This document shows positions 16,373-24,906 of a stretch of DNA of 44,887 nt, piece after piece. A program made the position numbers and the translations under genes. The stretch is taken from assembly GCF_012926525.1 (NCBI RefSeq), contig NZ_JABBNI010000027.1, positions 1-44,887 on the forward strand, in the 5' to 3' direction. The stretch is from Clostridium muellerianum (GTDB lineage: Bacteria > Bacillota > Clostridia > Clostridiales > Clostridiaceae). Each line of letters starts with the position of its first letter. Within the stretch, counting starts at the first letter, position 1. A model generated the notes under the pieces. It ran no database searches and was not told where the DNA came from. It saw nothing but the letters and a program-made list of their open reading frames with translations.

Positions 16373-16837
16373 TTACCTTCTTGCTTTACCAGTAATATGC
16401 TCAATATTTATTTTTATTACTTTAGTTTTTGCTCCTGCATTTGCAATATATATCTTACCTTTTTCTATGTAATCTGGTGAATATTTTTCTAGCACATTCA
16501 AAAGTACAGCATTTTTTTCATCATTGAAGATTTCCTGTGCTTTTCCAAATATAATTACACTCTCATATTTTGTACTAAATTTATCTGGTAATACACAAGT
16601 TTGCCCAACTACGCAAAAAGATACTTTATCAGTATTTATTATATTATTTAACTTTTGTCCTTCTACAGCGCAATGAAAATATATTGAATTATTCATATAA
16701 ACATAACTTATTGGTACACCATATGGATATCCATTTTCACCTATAGTTGAAAGAATACCATAAGTATTGTTTTTTAAAATTTCAATAACTTCATCATTTT
16801 TAATTTCTCTGTCTTTTCTTCTAATTTCTTTAAACAA
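16373..16837 (-). CDS. NimA-like pyridoxamine 5'-phosphate oxidase-family flavoprotein
   Basis: The start is placed at a TTG (16837) because AGGAAGG lies 8 nt upstream; a GTG at 16846 overlaps that ribosome site. The protein begins MFKEIRRKDREI, the usual opening of NimA-type proteins. It has the split-barrel core GILSTIGENGYPYGVPISYV and IYFHCAVEGQKLNNI typical of FMN-binding family members. Family roles include reduction of nitro compounds (5-nitroimidazole resistance) and unknown redox tasks. The ligand and activity here are not known. It is a single-gene unit with its own terminator. Confidence 0.8.
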   Translation of the reverse strand: MFKEIRRKDREIKNDEVIEILKNNTYGILSTIGENGYPYGVPISYVYMNNSIYFHCAVEGQKLNNIINTDKVSFCVVGQTCVLPDKFSTKYESVIIFGKAQEIFNDEKNAVLLNVLEKYSPDYIEKGKIYIANAGAKTKVIKINIEHITGKARR

Positions 16838-17075
16838 AACAATCACCTTCCTATTTTTTAATCACCTTTATTTTCAATCATTTTAATCTTAGCTATACCA
16901 TAATGCAAAGCTAAGAAAAGAATAAGTATTCATAAAAGTGTTCGCAGGCTTGGAAATCTAAAAAGTAATTTAGCCTTGTGTATAATTTATAAGAATTCAT
17001 TTTATTGTAAAAATCATTTGTAGATATAGATCAATTTCACTTTCTTCATACAATATTATATCTAAGGCTAACAAC

Positions 17076-17090
17076 TTATTTAGTATTCAT
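17076..17090 (-). pseudogene. Orphan translation start, five codons, divergent from the MocR remnant
   Basis: On the minus strand a strong GGGAGG site is followed by ATG AAT ACT AAA and a stop. Such a site before a four-residue frame suggests the start of a lost gene. MocR/PdxR regulators are often divergent from pdxS, but four residues cannot identify the gene. The rest of 16847-17188 shows nothing I can name. Confidence 0.25.
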
Positions 17091-17188
17091 ACCTGATCCT
17101 CCCTTTTTTATTATAGTTTTAATCTGATATAATAAAAAGTATCAGTTTTAATATGTTTTATGGTATTAGTTATTGGAGTATATAAAAT

Positions 17189-17302
17189 ATGCTTGAAATT
17201 ACACCTATTTGGGACCAATCAAAAAACACTCCATTTTATGTGCAATTGTATAAATATATAAAATATGAAATAGAAAATGGCATAGCTTATTTAATAGGTT
17301 GA
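17189..17302 (+). pseudogene. N-terminal remnant of a MocR/GntR-type regulator
   Basis: Thirty-seven codons encode MLEITPIWDQSKNTPFYVQ and LYKYIKYEIENG, the usual start of PdxR/MocR regulators (a GntR winged helix fused to an aminotransferase-like domain). The recognition helix, and more than 400 further residues, are missing after the stop at 17300. Confidence 0.6.
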
Positions 17303-17360
17303 TATTTTATAATTTTATCAAAGGAATGAAGATGATATCTTTTTAATTAAGGCCATAATA

Positions 17361-17386
17361 AAAACCACCAGTTTGGTGGCTTTTAT
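17361..17386 (-). terminator. Terminator of the DUF2680-like gene
   Basis: On the minus strand GCCACC AAAC TGGTGG forms a short stem followed by TTTTT, 12 bp after the stop codon. Confidence 0.75.
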
Positions 17387-17391
17387 CATTT

Positions 17392-18180
17392 TTATTGATT
17401 AGTAGTTGTTGTTGATTGAACTGCATCATGAGTTTTTGGAGCAGGCATTGCAGCTTTAATAGCGTCAGCCTTATCTTGAGATATAATTCCAGCAGTTACA
17501 AGTTCACTAAACATATCAGTTTTTGTTGTAGTCTTTTTGCTTTCGAAGTAAGCCTGACGTTCAGATTCAGTCATATTTTTGACTTTATCCATTTCAGCTT
17601 GTCTTTTAGTTTGCTTTTCAGTAAAGTAGTTTACTATTTTAGTTTCTTCATCCTGAGTAATAGTTCCAGCAGTAACTAGAGTGTCAAGTTGAGTTTTAAT
17701 TTTATCAGCAGACATACTGTCGCCTCTTTTGCCTTCTTTTCCATCATGACCTTGTGGAAGTGCACTCTTTATAGCATCAGCTTGAGCTTGAGTTAAAGTA
17801 CCATCAGTTACAAGAGAGGCTAAAAAATCAGCTTTTTCTGAAGCTTTTTTGCTTTCAAAGTAAGCTTGACGCTCAGCTTCAGTCATATTTTTAACCTTAT
17901 CCATTTCAGCTTGTCTATTTGTTTCTTCCTGACTAATTTTATTTAATATAGTAGTTTCTTGAGCCTGAGTAATAGTTCCAGCAGCGACCAACTTATCAAG
18001 TTCTGATTTCATCATGTCTGATTTGTTTCCTTTATTCATTCTAACTTCCTGCTTAGTAGTGCTGGTATTTGAAGAACTTCTAGTACTATTTGCGGCAAAG
18101 GCAGCAGTTCCAGTTGAAATTAGTACACCACCAGCTATTACTGCAGTTATTATTTTACTCATTAATTTTTTTCTGTTCAT
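17392..18180 (-). CDS. Secreted protein with tandem DUF2680-like repeats
   Basis: A signal peptide (basic start, hydrophobic 10-28, likely cleavage after AFA) precedes a polar, helical, cysteine-free protein of 262 residues. A motif L-V-x-x-G-T-I-T-Q appears four times (DKLVAAGTITQAQ, ASLVTDGTLTQAQ, DTLVTAGTITQDE, SELVTAGIISQDK). The block RQAEMDKVKNMTEAERQAYF appears twice almost unchanged (TEAERQ/TESERQ), so about 105 residues were duplicated. This fits the DUF2680 (YckD-like) family, whose role is unknown. The gene has AAAGGAG at the start and its own terminator. A partial copy of the neighbouring MarR operator lies in its upstream region. Confidence 0.75.
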   Translation of the reverse strand: MNRKKLMSKIITAVIAGGVLISTGTAAFAANSTRSSSNTSTTKQEVRMNKGNKSDMMKSELDKLVAAGTITQAQETTILNKISQEETNRQAEMDKVKNMTEAERQAYFESKKASEKADFLASLVTDGTLTQAQADAIKSALPQGHDGKEGKRGDSMSADKIKTQLDTLVTAGTITQDEETKIVNYFTEKQTKRQAEMDKVKNMTESERQAYFESKKTTTKTDMFSELVTAGIISQDKADAIKAAMPAPKTHDAVQSTTTTNQ

Positions 18181-18263
18181 TTTAATACACTCCTTTAAAT
18201 ATCTCGGGCAGCGTATGCTACACGGATTGATTTTTCTATGTTCTCGATTTTTTTAATTTCACA

Positions 18264-18278
18264 ATTTGTTCCTTGGTA
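18264..18278. promoter_or_regulatory. Possible third MarR box near the secreted-protein promoter
   Basis: On the minus strand the sequence CCAAGGAACAA resembles the CCAAGGAAACAA core of the two boxes at 19090-19141, one base shorter. It lies in the divergent region between the secreted-protein gene and the MarR gene. The match is partial. Otherwise 18181-18454 shows only A/T-rich spacer. Confidence 0.3.
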
Positions 18279-18454
18279 TGTATATATAATAAATCTTTTG
18301 TATTACAAAAATGTTACAGCTTCTTAAAAGTTTTGTGTCAGGTTTAGTTTGTAATTTGATAATACACAATTTTTTCTAAGACATTTATGTGGATAAATAT
18401 AATATATGGAGAAAAGAGAGCAATTTTATTTTAAAAATGACTATTTTAACATTG

Positions 18455-18483
18455 TTGAAATAGAAACAAAAATTTAATATAAT
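18455..18483 (+). promoter_or_regulatory. Promoter of the MarR gene
   Basis: TTGAAA (18455-18460), a 17-bp spacer and TATAAT (18478-18483) lie 35 bp before the chosen start codon. Confidence 0.7.
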
Positions 18484-18517
18484 ATTGTTAATGTGCCAAC
18501 GGAGGGGAGGACAGACT

Positions 18518-19009
18518 ATGAACATGAATAAAGCAGAACAGGTTGTAAGAGGTTTTAGTGATGTATACAACAAAATGGTTTCACTTAATAAGTTTAAGAT
18601 GGAAGATAGTCTTAAAGATTATAAGTCTTCTGAAGTGCATTGTATCGAATATATTGGAGAAAATGAAGATTCTAACGTGACAAAACTTGCTGAAGCCTTT
18701 TATATGACTAGGGGTGCTATAAGTAAAATAACCAAGAAGCTCATAAAAAAAGGGGCAATTGAAAGTTATCAGAAGCCGGATAATAAGAAAGAAATTTATT
18801 TTAGGCTTACTGAGCAGGGACAGGAAACTTATAAAGTCCATGAGGAGCTGCATAGGGAGTTTCAAGAGAGGGATAAAGCCGTATTTGATCAGGTAACTGA
18901 GGAACAATTAGATATGATGCTTAGTTTCATGGAAAAGTATAGTAGTCACTTGGATTCAGAAATAAAGAAACAGGGTCTAGATATAAAAGATCAAAGTGAT
19001 TTTGAATAG
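18518..19009 (+). CDS. MarR-family transcriptional regulator
   Basis: The start at 18518 is chosen for the GGGGAGG site 7 nt upstream; an ATG at 18485 would place the promoter -10 over the coding start. The protein is about 163 residues with the MarR winged helix: VHCIEYIGENEDSNVTKLAE, a recognition helix TRGAISKITKKLIKKGAI, and a wing with DNKKEIYFRLTEQG. MarR proteins usually repress a neighbouring exporter until a small ligand binds. The MFS gene that follows has two near-identical boxes over its promoter, making it the likely target. Confidence 0.88.
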   Translation: MNMNKAEQVVRGFSDVYNKMVSLNKFKMEDSLKDYKSSEVHCIEYIGENEDSNVTKLAEAFYMTRGAISKITKKLIKKGAIESYQKPDNKKEIYFRLTEQGQETYKVHEELHREFQERDKAVFDQVTEEQLDMMLSFMEKYSSHLDSEIKKQGLDIKDQSDFE

Positions 19010-19030
19010 TGTGATTGTATAAAAAAATTT

Positions 19031-19086
19031 AAAGCAGAGCTGTATGAAAACGCTGAAATATAAGTGCTTTCATATAGCTCTGCTTT
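19031..19086 (+). terminator. Long-stem terminator between MarR and MFS genes
   Basis: AAAGCAGAGCTGTATGAAA (19031-19049) pairs with TTTCATATAGCTCTGCTTT (19068-19086), one mismatch. It ends the MarR transcript just before the MFS promoter. Confidence 0.75.
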
Positions 19087-19089
19087 ATT

Positions 19090-19141
19090 GTTGACAAGGA
19101 AACAATAAGATGATAGAATAATTATGTTGCCAAGGAAACAA
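19090..19141 (+). promoter_or_regulatory. MFS promoter with paired MarR-type boxes
   Basis: GTTGACAAGGAAACAA (19090-19105) and GTTGCCAAGGAAACAA (19126-19141) are direct repeats 36 bp apart. The first contains the -35 TTGACA (19091-19096); after 17 bp comes the -10 TAGAAT (19114-19119); the second lies just past the start point. Each box has TTG...CAA ends typical of MarR sites. Together they would block the promoter. Confidence 0.7.
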
Positions 19142-19169
19142 AAATGCAAGTTTTGAAAGGAGAATTTAA

Positions 19170-20405
19170 ATGTCCAAATTTAGATCATACAAGGAAGTGA
19201 ACACAGAACAAACCATAGATAAAAAAGCTTTAATGTTCGGTATTATATCTATGTTTCTTTGCGGATTAGGCTTCACTATCGCAGCACCTGTTGTCCCATT
19301 CTTAGTTAAGCCTTATATAAGCAATCCTGGAGATCAAGCTATAGTTGTTACACTGCTAACTTCTGTTTATGCAGTCTGCGTGTTCTTTGCGGCCCCAGTA
19401 CTTGGAGCTTTGAGTGACAAATATGGCCGTCGTCCAGTACTTTTAATATGCATTTTGGGTTCAGCAATGGGGTACTTAGTTTTTGGTATAGGAGGAGCTC
19501 TATGGATACTATTTGCTGGACGCATAATAGATGGTATAACAGGTGGGGACATAAGCACTATATTAGCATACTTTGCAGACATTATTCCGCCAAATCAGAG
19601 AACTAAATACTTTGGATGGGCCAGTGCAGTTGTAGGTGTAGGTACTGTCATTGGACCAATTCTAGGTGGATTACTTGCTAAGCTTGGTTATTCTGTCCCT
19701 ATGTATTTTGGAGCAATAATAACTATATTGAATGTTGTTTATGGATTCTTTTTTATGCCTGAAAGCCTTGATAAAAATAATAGACTGAAAGAGATTACCT
19801 TTATAAGACTGAACCCATTTACACAGCTTGTAAACATACTTTCTATAAAAAATTTAAAAAGGCTGCTTATTTCAGCCTTCTTACTTTGGATACCTAACGG
19901 TTCTTTACAAGCAATTTTTTCGCAATTTACAATGGATACCTTCAATTGGAAGCCTGCACTAATTGGACTTATGTTTTCAATTATGGGATTTCAAGATATC
20001 ATTTCGCAAGGTTTCATAATGTCAAAGCTTTTGATAAAATTTAGTGATAAACAGATAGCAATTATTGGAATGGTTTCGGAGATTATAGGCTACAGTTTTA
20101 TTGCAGCATCAGCTTTGATTTCATTCTATCCTCTTTTTATTACTGGAATGTTTATATTTGGTTTTGGTGATTCAATCTTTGGCCCTTCATTCAATGGGAT
20201 GCTATCCAAATCTATTGATTCTAGTGAACAAGGGAGGATTCAAGGAGGCAGTCAATCTATTCAAGCTTTAGCAAGAATGATTGGACCTATCATTGGAGGT
20301 CAAATCTATGTATTACTTGGACATGCTGCACCTGCTTTTATGGGTATGATCCTTACAGCAGCAGCAATACCAGTTTTGTATGAGGGTATGCATGTAAATA
20401 AGTAA
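19170..20405 (+). CDS. MFS multidrug/tetracycline-type efflux transporter
   Basis: This 411-residue protein has 12 predicted membrane helices and the DHA1 motif A GALSDKYGRRPVLL in the loop after helix 2, as well as a motif C-like VVGVGTVIGPILGG in helix 5. It resembles TetA-type and other DHA1 proton antiporters that export small drugs. AAAGGAG lies just before the start. It is controlled, by position, by the adjacent MarR protein through the two boxes over its promoter. The substrate cannot be inferred; tetracycline is only one option. Confidence 0.88.
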   Translation: MSKFRSYKEVNTEQTIDKKALMFGIISMFLCGLGFTIAAPVVPFLVKPYISNPGDQAIVVTLLTSVYAVCVFFAAPVLGALSDKYGRRPVLLICILGSAMGYLVFGIGGALWILFAGRIIDGITGGDISTILAYFADIIPPNQRTKYFGWASAVVGVGTVIGPILGGLLAKLGYSVPMYFGAIITILNVVYGFFFMPESLDKNNRLKEITFIRLNPFTQLVNILSIKNLKRLLISAFLLWIPNGSLQAIFSQFTMDTFNWKPALIGLMFSIMGFQDIISQGFIMSKLLIKFSDKQIAIIGMVSEIIGYSFIAASALISFYPLFITGMFIFGFGDSIFGPSFNGMLSKSIDSSEQGRIQGGSQSIQALARMIGPIIGGQIYVLLGHAAPAFMGMILTAAAIPVLYEGMHVNK

Positions 20406-20586
20406 ATATTTAATTTACATTGAATAACTATGAAATAGGGCTGTTTGTGTATAGCCATGACTTTAGATATTCCCCAAACTTAATGTTTTATATTTCCTAT
20501 GTAAATTTTAGAATTTATGCTATGCTATTTTAAATAAGGTGAAAAAGTATTAGTGAATGGATATTTAAAAGAGGAGAATTTTTGAC

Positions 20587-21186
20587 ATGAATGAGAATGC
20601 ATACAACGTTTTATTGGCGAATTTTTTTAAAAGTAAGGGGATTTCTCTTGATGAGGAAAGCATTTCTTTATTAAGTAATATTTCTAAGTCTAGAGTATTA
20701 AAAAAGGATATGTTCTTTTTACAGGAGGGTGAAAAATCTACTGAAATAGGTTTTATTATTAAGGGTGTTTTCCGCTCTTATTATATTGATAAATCAGGTA
20801 ATGATGTAACAAAATATTTTTATGCAGAAGGTGAAATATTATTTTCTTATGTGGCATATCTATCTCAAAAAGAATCTATGTATTGTATACAAGCACTAGA
20901 AGATTGTGAAATTCTTGTAGTTAAGATTTCTGATTTTGAGAAAATAGTAGAAGGAAATTATGAATTACTTTTATTTTACAAGAAAATGATTGATAAGGTA
21001 CTTGTTATAAAAGAAGAGCATGCAATTAGTTTTAAATTATTAGACAGTGGAAAGCGATATAAACAATTTCTTAATATATATCCTGGTTTGGAAGCACGTA
21101 TTAAACAGTGTCATCTTGCATCCTATTTAGGAATAACTCCTGTGTCTCTTAGCAGAATAAGAAAAAAATTAAATTTTAACAAATGA
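20587..21186 (+). CDS. Crp/Fnr-family transcriptional regulator
   Basis: This 199-residue protein has an N-terminal cyclic-nucleotide-binding-type barrel (about 20-120: FLQEGEKSTEIGFIIKGVFRS, AEGEILFSY) and a short C-terminal helix-turn-helix (HLASYLGITPVSLSRIRKKL). No cysteine cluster for an Fnr-type iron-sulfur centre is seen, and the canonical cAMP-binding residues are not clear, so the ligand is unknown. GAGGAG lies 12 nt before the ATG. The SDR gene begins 65 nt downstream in the same direction and may be cotranscribed. Confidence 0.85.
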   Translation: MNENAYNVLLANFFKSKGISLDEESISLLSNISKSRVLKKDMFFLQEGEKSTEIGFIIKGVFRSYYIDKSGNDVTKYFYAEGEILFSYVAYLSQKESMYCIQALEDCEILVVKISDFEKIVEGNYELLLFYKKMIDKVLVIKEEHAISFKLLDSGKRYKQFLNIYPGLEARIKQCHLASYLGITPVSLSRIRKKLNFNK

Positions 21187-21250
21187 TAATGCAGGAAATC
21201 TCCAGGTGATTTATGATGTAGCTAAGTTTTACTACTGGAGGTTGATTATT

Positions 21251-22051
21251 ATGAAAAATGAAATAGTTATTTTAATTACTGGATGCTCTACAGGAATTGG
21301 AAGAGAGCTCTGTAATATATTGTTTGACAAAGGATGCATAGTTGTTGCAACAGCAAGAAATGTGGAAACTTTAAAAGATTTACCTGCATCTTTAAAATTA
21401 TCCATAGATGTTACCCAAAAAGAGTCTATTCAAAGGGCAATAAATCAAGTGGTATCAAAATTTCATAAGATTGATATTCTTATAAATAACGCAGGTTATT
21501 CACTTAGAGGAGCTTTAGAAGAAATTGATGCAAATAGTGCTAAAAGTATGTTTGACGTAAATGTATTTGGTATAGTTAACATGATTCAGGCAGTTGTTCC
21601 AGAAATGCGTAAAAAACGATGTGGTAAGATTATAAATATTGGTTCCATTTCAGGAAAATTTGTTCAATCTATTAATGGGGTTTATTGTGCATCAAAATTT
21701 GCAGTTGAGGCATTAAGTGATACACTGCGTTTAGAATTGCACAGTTATAATATTCAGACCACCGTCATTGAACCGGGTCCTATGAAAACCAATTTTTTTA
21801 AGACATTAGAGAATAATTCAGTAGATCTCATGGAAAATGAAAAATCTTGTTATTCACATTTTTATAAATCAGATGCCCAATATAGAAATAAGCAAAAGCG
21901 AACTGATTCTAAAGCAGCGGCACAAGCTATTAGTGATATAATTTTGAAAAAACGACTTAATGCCCGTTATAAAGTTGCTGTTCCATTTACATATGGTATG
22001 GTTACATATTTCCCTGATTTTATAAGGGAATACCTTATGAAAAAGAGATAA
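21251..22051 (+). CDS. Short-chain dehydrogenase/reductase (SDR)
   Basis: The start at 21251 is preferred: TGGAGG lies 9 nt upstream and the longer frame from 21206 adds an unrelated leader. About 266 residues with the Rossmann motif TGCSTGIG near the N-terminus, a NNAG motif (ILINNAGYS), catalytic serine in INIGSISG, and YCASK (Y and K of the active site). Classical SDRs use NAD(P)H to reduce carbonyl compounds. The substrate is unknown. It follows a Crp-like regulator and stands before a nucleoside hydrolase with its own promoter. Confidence 0.88.
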   Translation: MKNEIVILITGCSTGIGRELCNILFDKGCIVVATARNVETLKDLPASLKLSIDVTQKESIQRAINQVVSKFHKIDILINNAGYSLRGALEEIDANSAKSMFDVNVFGIVNMIQAVVPEMRKKRCGKIINIGSISGKFVQSINGVYCASKFAVEALSDTLRLELHSYNIQTTVIEPGPMKTNFFKTLENNSVDLMENEKSCYSHFYKSDAQYRNKQKRTDSKAAAQAISDIILKKRLNARYKVAVPFTYGMVTYFPDFIREYLMKKR

Positions 22052-22194
22052 ATCAATATCTTAAATTTTGCAATTTGCTTATTATATTAAGTTAAAATTT
22101 TCTATGTGAGAAAGTTGAATTAGTGTTTTTATTTAGAAGAAGATGCGTAATCTGTTATAATGTTAGTAGTACTTAAGTATTGGAGGCGTAAGTT

Positions 22195-23106
22195 ATGAAG
22201 AAATATCCATTAATTATAGACTGTGATCCTGGAATAGATGATGTTCTTGCTGTTTTGGTAGCTCATTCAAAACCAGAATTTGATATTAAAGCTATTTGTT
22301 CAGTATCAGGAAATGTAGGAATTGATTTAACTACTCATAATGCCAGGCTTATGGCTGGATTATTAGGTTTGGATTGCATTATAGCAAAAGGAGCGGAAAA
22401 GCCACTTATTAAAAATGTGCTGCCTGCTACGGAAGTACATGGTTTGGATGGATTTGGTGGTTACAGCAGTACATTTAGTGATGATAAGTTATCAAAATTA
22501 AGTGATTTAAGTGCAATAGAGGTGCAAAGGAAAATATTAATGGAGAGCAATGAACCTGTGTACATAGCTGCTACTGGACCATTGACCAATATTGCATTAC
22601 TTTTGTCAGTTCATCCTGAGGTAAAATCCAAAATTGCTGCAATAAGTATAATGGGCGGTGGAATAAATATTGGAAATGCAACTCCATTTAGTGAATTCAA
22701 CTACTTTACAGATCCCGAAGCCGCATATATTGTTTTTAACAGTGGTGTTAAATTGATGATGTGTGGTTTGAATGTTACATTAAAGGCAACTCTAACTGAT
22801 ATGGAATTAAATAAAATGAGAGAATTTCATAATACAATATCTGATATTACAGTGAAAATTCTTTCATCCTATGCAGCTAATGATGCTGGAATTCATGATC
22901 CATGTGCTATACTTGCCATTTCAGATACAGATATGTTTGAATATAAGGATCAATATGTTCAAATTGACACGAGAGCTGGCATTACACAGGGAATGAGTTA
23001 TGTGGATGAAATACATAATTTAGATAAAAAACCTAATTGTCGTGTTTTTTATGATATAGACAGGGAATCCTTTAGAAAAGCTATTGTAAAAGCTATAAAT
23101 ATATAA
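22195..23106 (+). CDS. Inosine/uridine-preferring nucleoside hydrolase
   Basis: This 303-residue enzyme has the calcium-binding DCDPGIDD signature (about 9-16), the family ATGPLTNIALLL segment (about 126-137), the FNYFTDPEAA motif and a late HDP (GIHDPCA). It hydrolyses ribonucleosides to base and ribose in the cytoplasm for salvage, like RihA/B/C. GGAGGC lies 8 nt upstream of the ATG, and a TATAAT at 22156-22161 marks the likely promoter. No purine riboswitch is visible in the 140-bp upstream gap. It is a single-gene unit. Confidence 0.92.
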   Translation: MKKYPLIIDCDPGIDDVLAVLVAHSKPEFDIKAICSVSGNVGIDLTTHNARLMAGLLGLDCIIAKGAEKPLIKNVLPATEVHGLDGFGGYSSTFSDDKLSKLSDLSAIEVQRKILMESNEPVYIAATGPLTNIALLLSVHPEVKSKIAAISIMGGGINIGNATPFSEFNYFTDPEAAYIVFNSGVKLMMCGLNVTLKATLTDMELNKMREFHNTISDITVKILSSYAANDAGIHDPCAILAISDTDMFEYKDQYVQIDTRAGITQGMSYVDEIHNLDKKPNCRVFYDIDRESFRKAIVKAINI

Positions 23107-23448
23107 TACAACGCAAGTAGATATAAAGTGCAGTGGTAGTTTGGATTTTAACTTCAGTTGTACATATTAATATTGATAATTTAGCTCTTAAAAATTCAGG
23201 CGAAAGCCTTCAGAATAGACGCATAAATCAAAAAATATTCTTTTTGGTATAATATAATTGTGAGAATTGAAAAGAATGGAATAAAGCAATATATAGCACA
23301 TAGATTCAAAACTGGAAATAAACCTACTACTTATAGGCTACGCTTTAAGCTGTGATTAGAATAGCTAACTTAAAATATATAGGTGAAAAATAATTATTAT
23401 GGAAGCTACGCTTTTAAGATAATAGGAATAATAGCATATATGTAGACT
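23107..23448. other. Intergenic region with short repeats
   Basis: No gene is seen. A small GNRA-looped hairpin (AGGC GAAA GCCT) lies near 23200, and the string GCTACGCTTTAAG near 23338 recurs as GCTACGCTTTTAAG near 23404. The region leads directly into the large inverted repeat. Confidence 0.4.
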
Positions 23449-23716
23449 GAAGTAAGAAGAAACGTTAAGCTGTATGAAGACTGATATATGTTGTGAAGGA
23501 ACATTCGAGCAAATTTTAGAAGTTCTTTGCTTGAGATATTGAAAAATACCGTAATTTTTGCCAGGACGGCAAAAGCTCTGAAAGCGACAGGACGTCGCAT
23601 TTGAAGAGGTAGGTATTTTTCAATATCTTAAGCAATTAGAACTTCTTAATGAAGTGAGTGTTCCTGCACAACATATATCAGCCGTAATACAGCTTAACGT
23701 TTCTTCGGTTACTTGA
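23449..23716. repeat. Large structured inverted repeat with two AGGAC-loop hairpins
   Basis: Two arms of about 95 bp (23451-23550 and 23611-23714) are complementary with scattered mismatches, for example GAAGAAACGTTAAGCTGTA against TACAGCTTAACGTTTCTTC. At the top are two perfect small hairpins: TTTTGCC AGGAC GGCAAAA (23556-23574) and GCGAC AGGAC GTCGC (23584-23598), both with the same loop; CTCT/AGAG flanks the second. No meaningful protein is encoded. It may be a structured RNA, a miniature mobile element or both. Confidence 0.65.
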
Positions 23717-23772
23717 GTAACATTATGCTTTATAGTATGTGTAAATTTCTTAATGCAGTAACTTTGTTTATG

Positions 23773-24747
23773 TTATAGTGGAGAATTAAATATTACAAAT
23801 TTCAATAATCCTTCAGACATAGAAGCAATATCTGTGGTTGAGATATTTGATAAATCATGTACATTGCTATTTAAAGTAATCAATTCTACTTTGGCATTTT
23901 CTTGAACACATTTATCATAAAGTTCTTTTGAACTTTTGTAAGGAACCATAGGATCAAAACTGCCATGTATTATTAATGTACTTGGACTTTTCTTGCTAAC
24001 ATAATTCATAGGGTTAAATTTTTTTATAACAGTATCCTTATCTTTTATTGAATTAAAAATTTTTGTTAAGTCATAATTTAAATCGCTTGTATTTAAAAGA
24101 CTTAAATCAGTTGGACCTGCAAAATCAATTAAATATTTAACCTTAGATGAATACTTACTTAAATCTTTGTCATCAGTAAAATCATCATTGCCGCTATAAC
24201 TAGCTAGAAGAGAAAGATGAGCACCTGATGAAACACCAATAACTCCTATTTCATTTGGGTCAAGATTGTAAGTAGATTTATTTTTAGATATCCATCTTAT
24301 AGTATCTTTAACATCTGCAACTTGTTTATTGAAATTAGCTTTATCTCTACTTAGTTCGTAAGAAGTGCTTATAATGGTATATCCTTCTTCTCTAAAAGTA
24401 TTGAGCACAGGACTTAATGCGTCTGGAATACTTTTATCACCATAAACCCAGCTGCCACCATGAACATATAAAATTACTGGAGAGGGACCATTATTCTTTT
24501 TTAGTGAAGAATAAATATCCAGTGTTAGTGGAACTCCATTAGTATTTTTGTATATAATATCTCTGTAATTCATAGATTGAGACATTTTTAATCCATCAAT
24601 TGCTGGAGTTCTCATATTATCATTTTTTAAAGAAATATACTTATTAACTAGGGTATAAGTTAATATAATTCTTTTATGAAATATAGCAACAAAAATAATG
24701 AGTGCAGCAACTAAAATAATTAATAATCGTTTAAAAAATTTTTTCAT
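23773..24747 (-). CDS. Membrane-anchored alpha/beta hydrolase (esterase/BD-FAE-like)
   Basis: This 324-residue protein has an uncleaved-looking N-terminal membrane helix (about 7-25), then an alpha/beta hydrolase. The oxyanion motif HGGSWVYGDK is followed by the nucleophile elbow GVSSGAHL, an acid near HGSFDPMVP and a late VHDL histidine, a complete Ser-Asp-His set. The HGG motif places it with hormone-sensitive-lipase/feruloyl-esterase-like carboxylesterases. It probably acts outside the membrane on small esters, but the substrate is unknown. It is a single gene with lplA upstream in the same direction. Confidence 0.82.
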   Translation of the reverse strand: MKKFFKRLLIILVAALIIFVAIFHKRIILTYTLVNKYISLKNDNMRTPAIDGLKMSQSMNYRDIIYKNTNGVPLTLDIYSSLKKNNGPSPVILYVHGGSWVYGDKSIPDALSPVLNTFREEGYTIISTSYELSRDKANFNKQVADVKDTIRWISKNKSTYNLDPNEIGVIGVSSGAHLSLLASYSGNDDFTDDKDLSKYSSKVKYLIDFAGPTDLSLLNTSDLNYDLTKIFNSIKDKDTVIKKFNPMNYVSKKSPSTLIIHGSFDPMVPYKSSKELYDKCVQENAKVELITLNSNVHDLSNISTTDIASMSEGLLKFVIFNSPL

Positions 24748-24906
24748 TAAATTCCCCTATACCTAGTAGTAAAAGTTGATTTAAGGTTTTGTACTAGGTT
24801 TATCCTCCTTATTTAGTGGTTGAAAATTATATAAACAAGCTTTCATAGTTAAAAAACAATTATATATATATCATTTTTTATAAAAAAAATCAACAAACAT
24901 CATAAA

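Noticed and set aside
19170-20405. Naming the MFS gene as a tetracycline resistance determinant
   Set aside because: The DHA1 motifs are shared by many drug and metabolite exporters; nothing in the sequence fixes the substrate.
22052-22194. Purine riboswitch before the nucleoside hydrolase
   Set aside because: The expected three-way junction and conserved loops are not visible, and the gap is mostly promoter.
23406-23600. 64-codon minus-strand frame
   Set aside because: It lies inside the large inverted repeat; its apparent sequence is a by-product of the palindrome.
23449-23716. Retron or group II intron
   Set aside because: No reverse transcriptase gene or intron domain V motif is present nearby.
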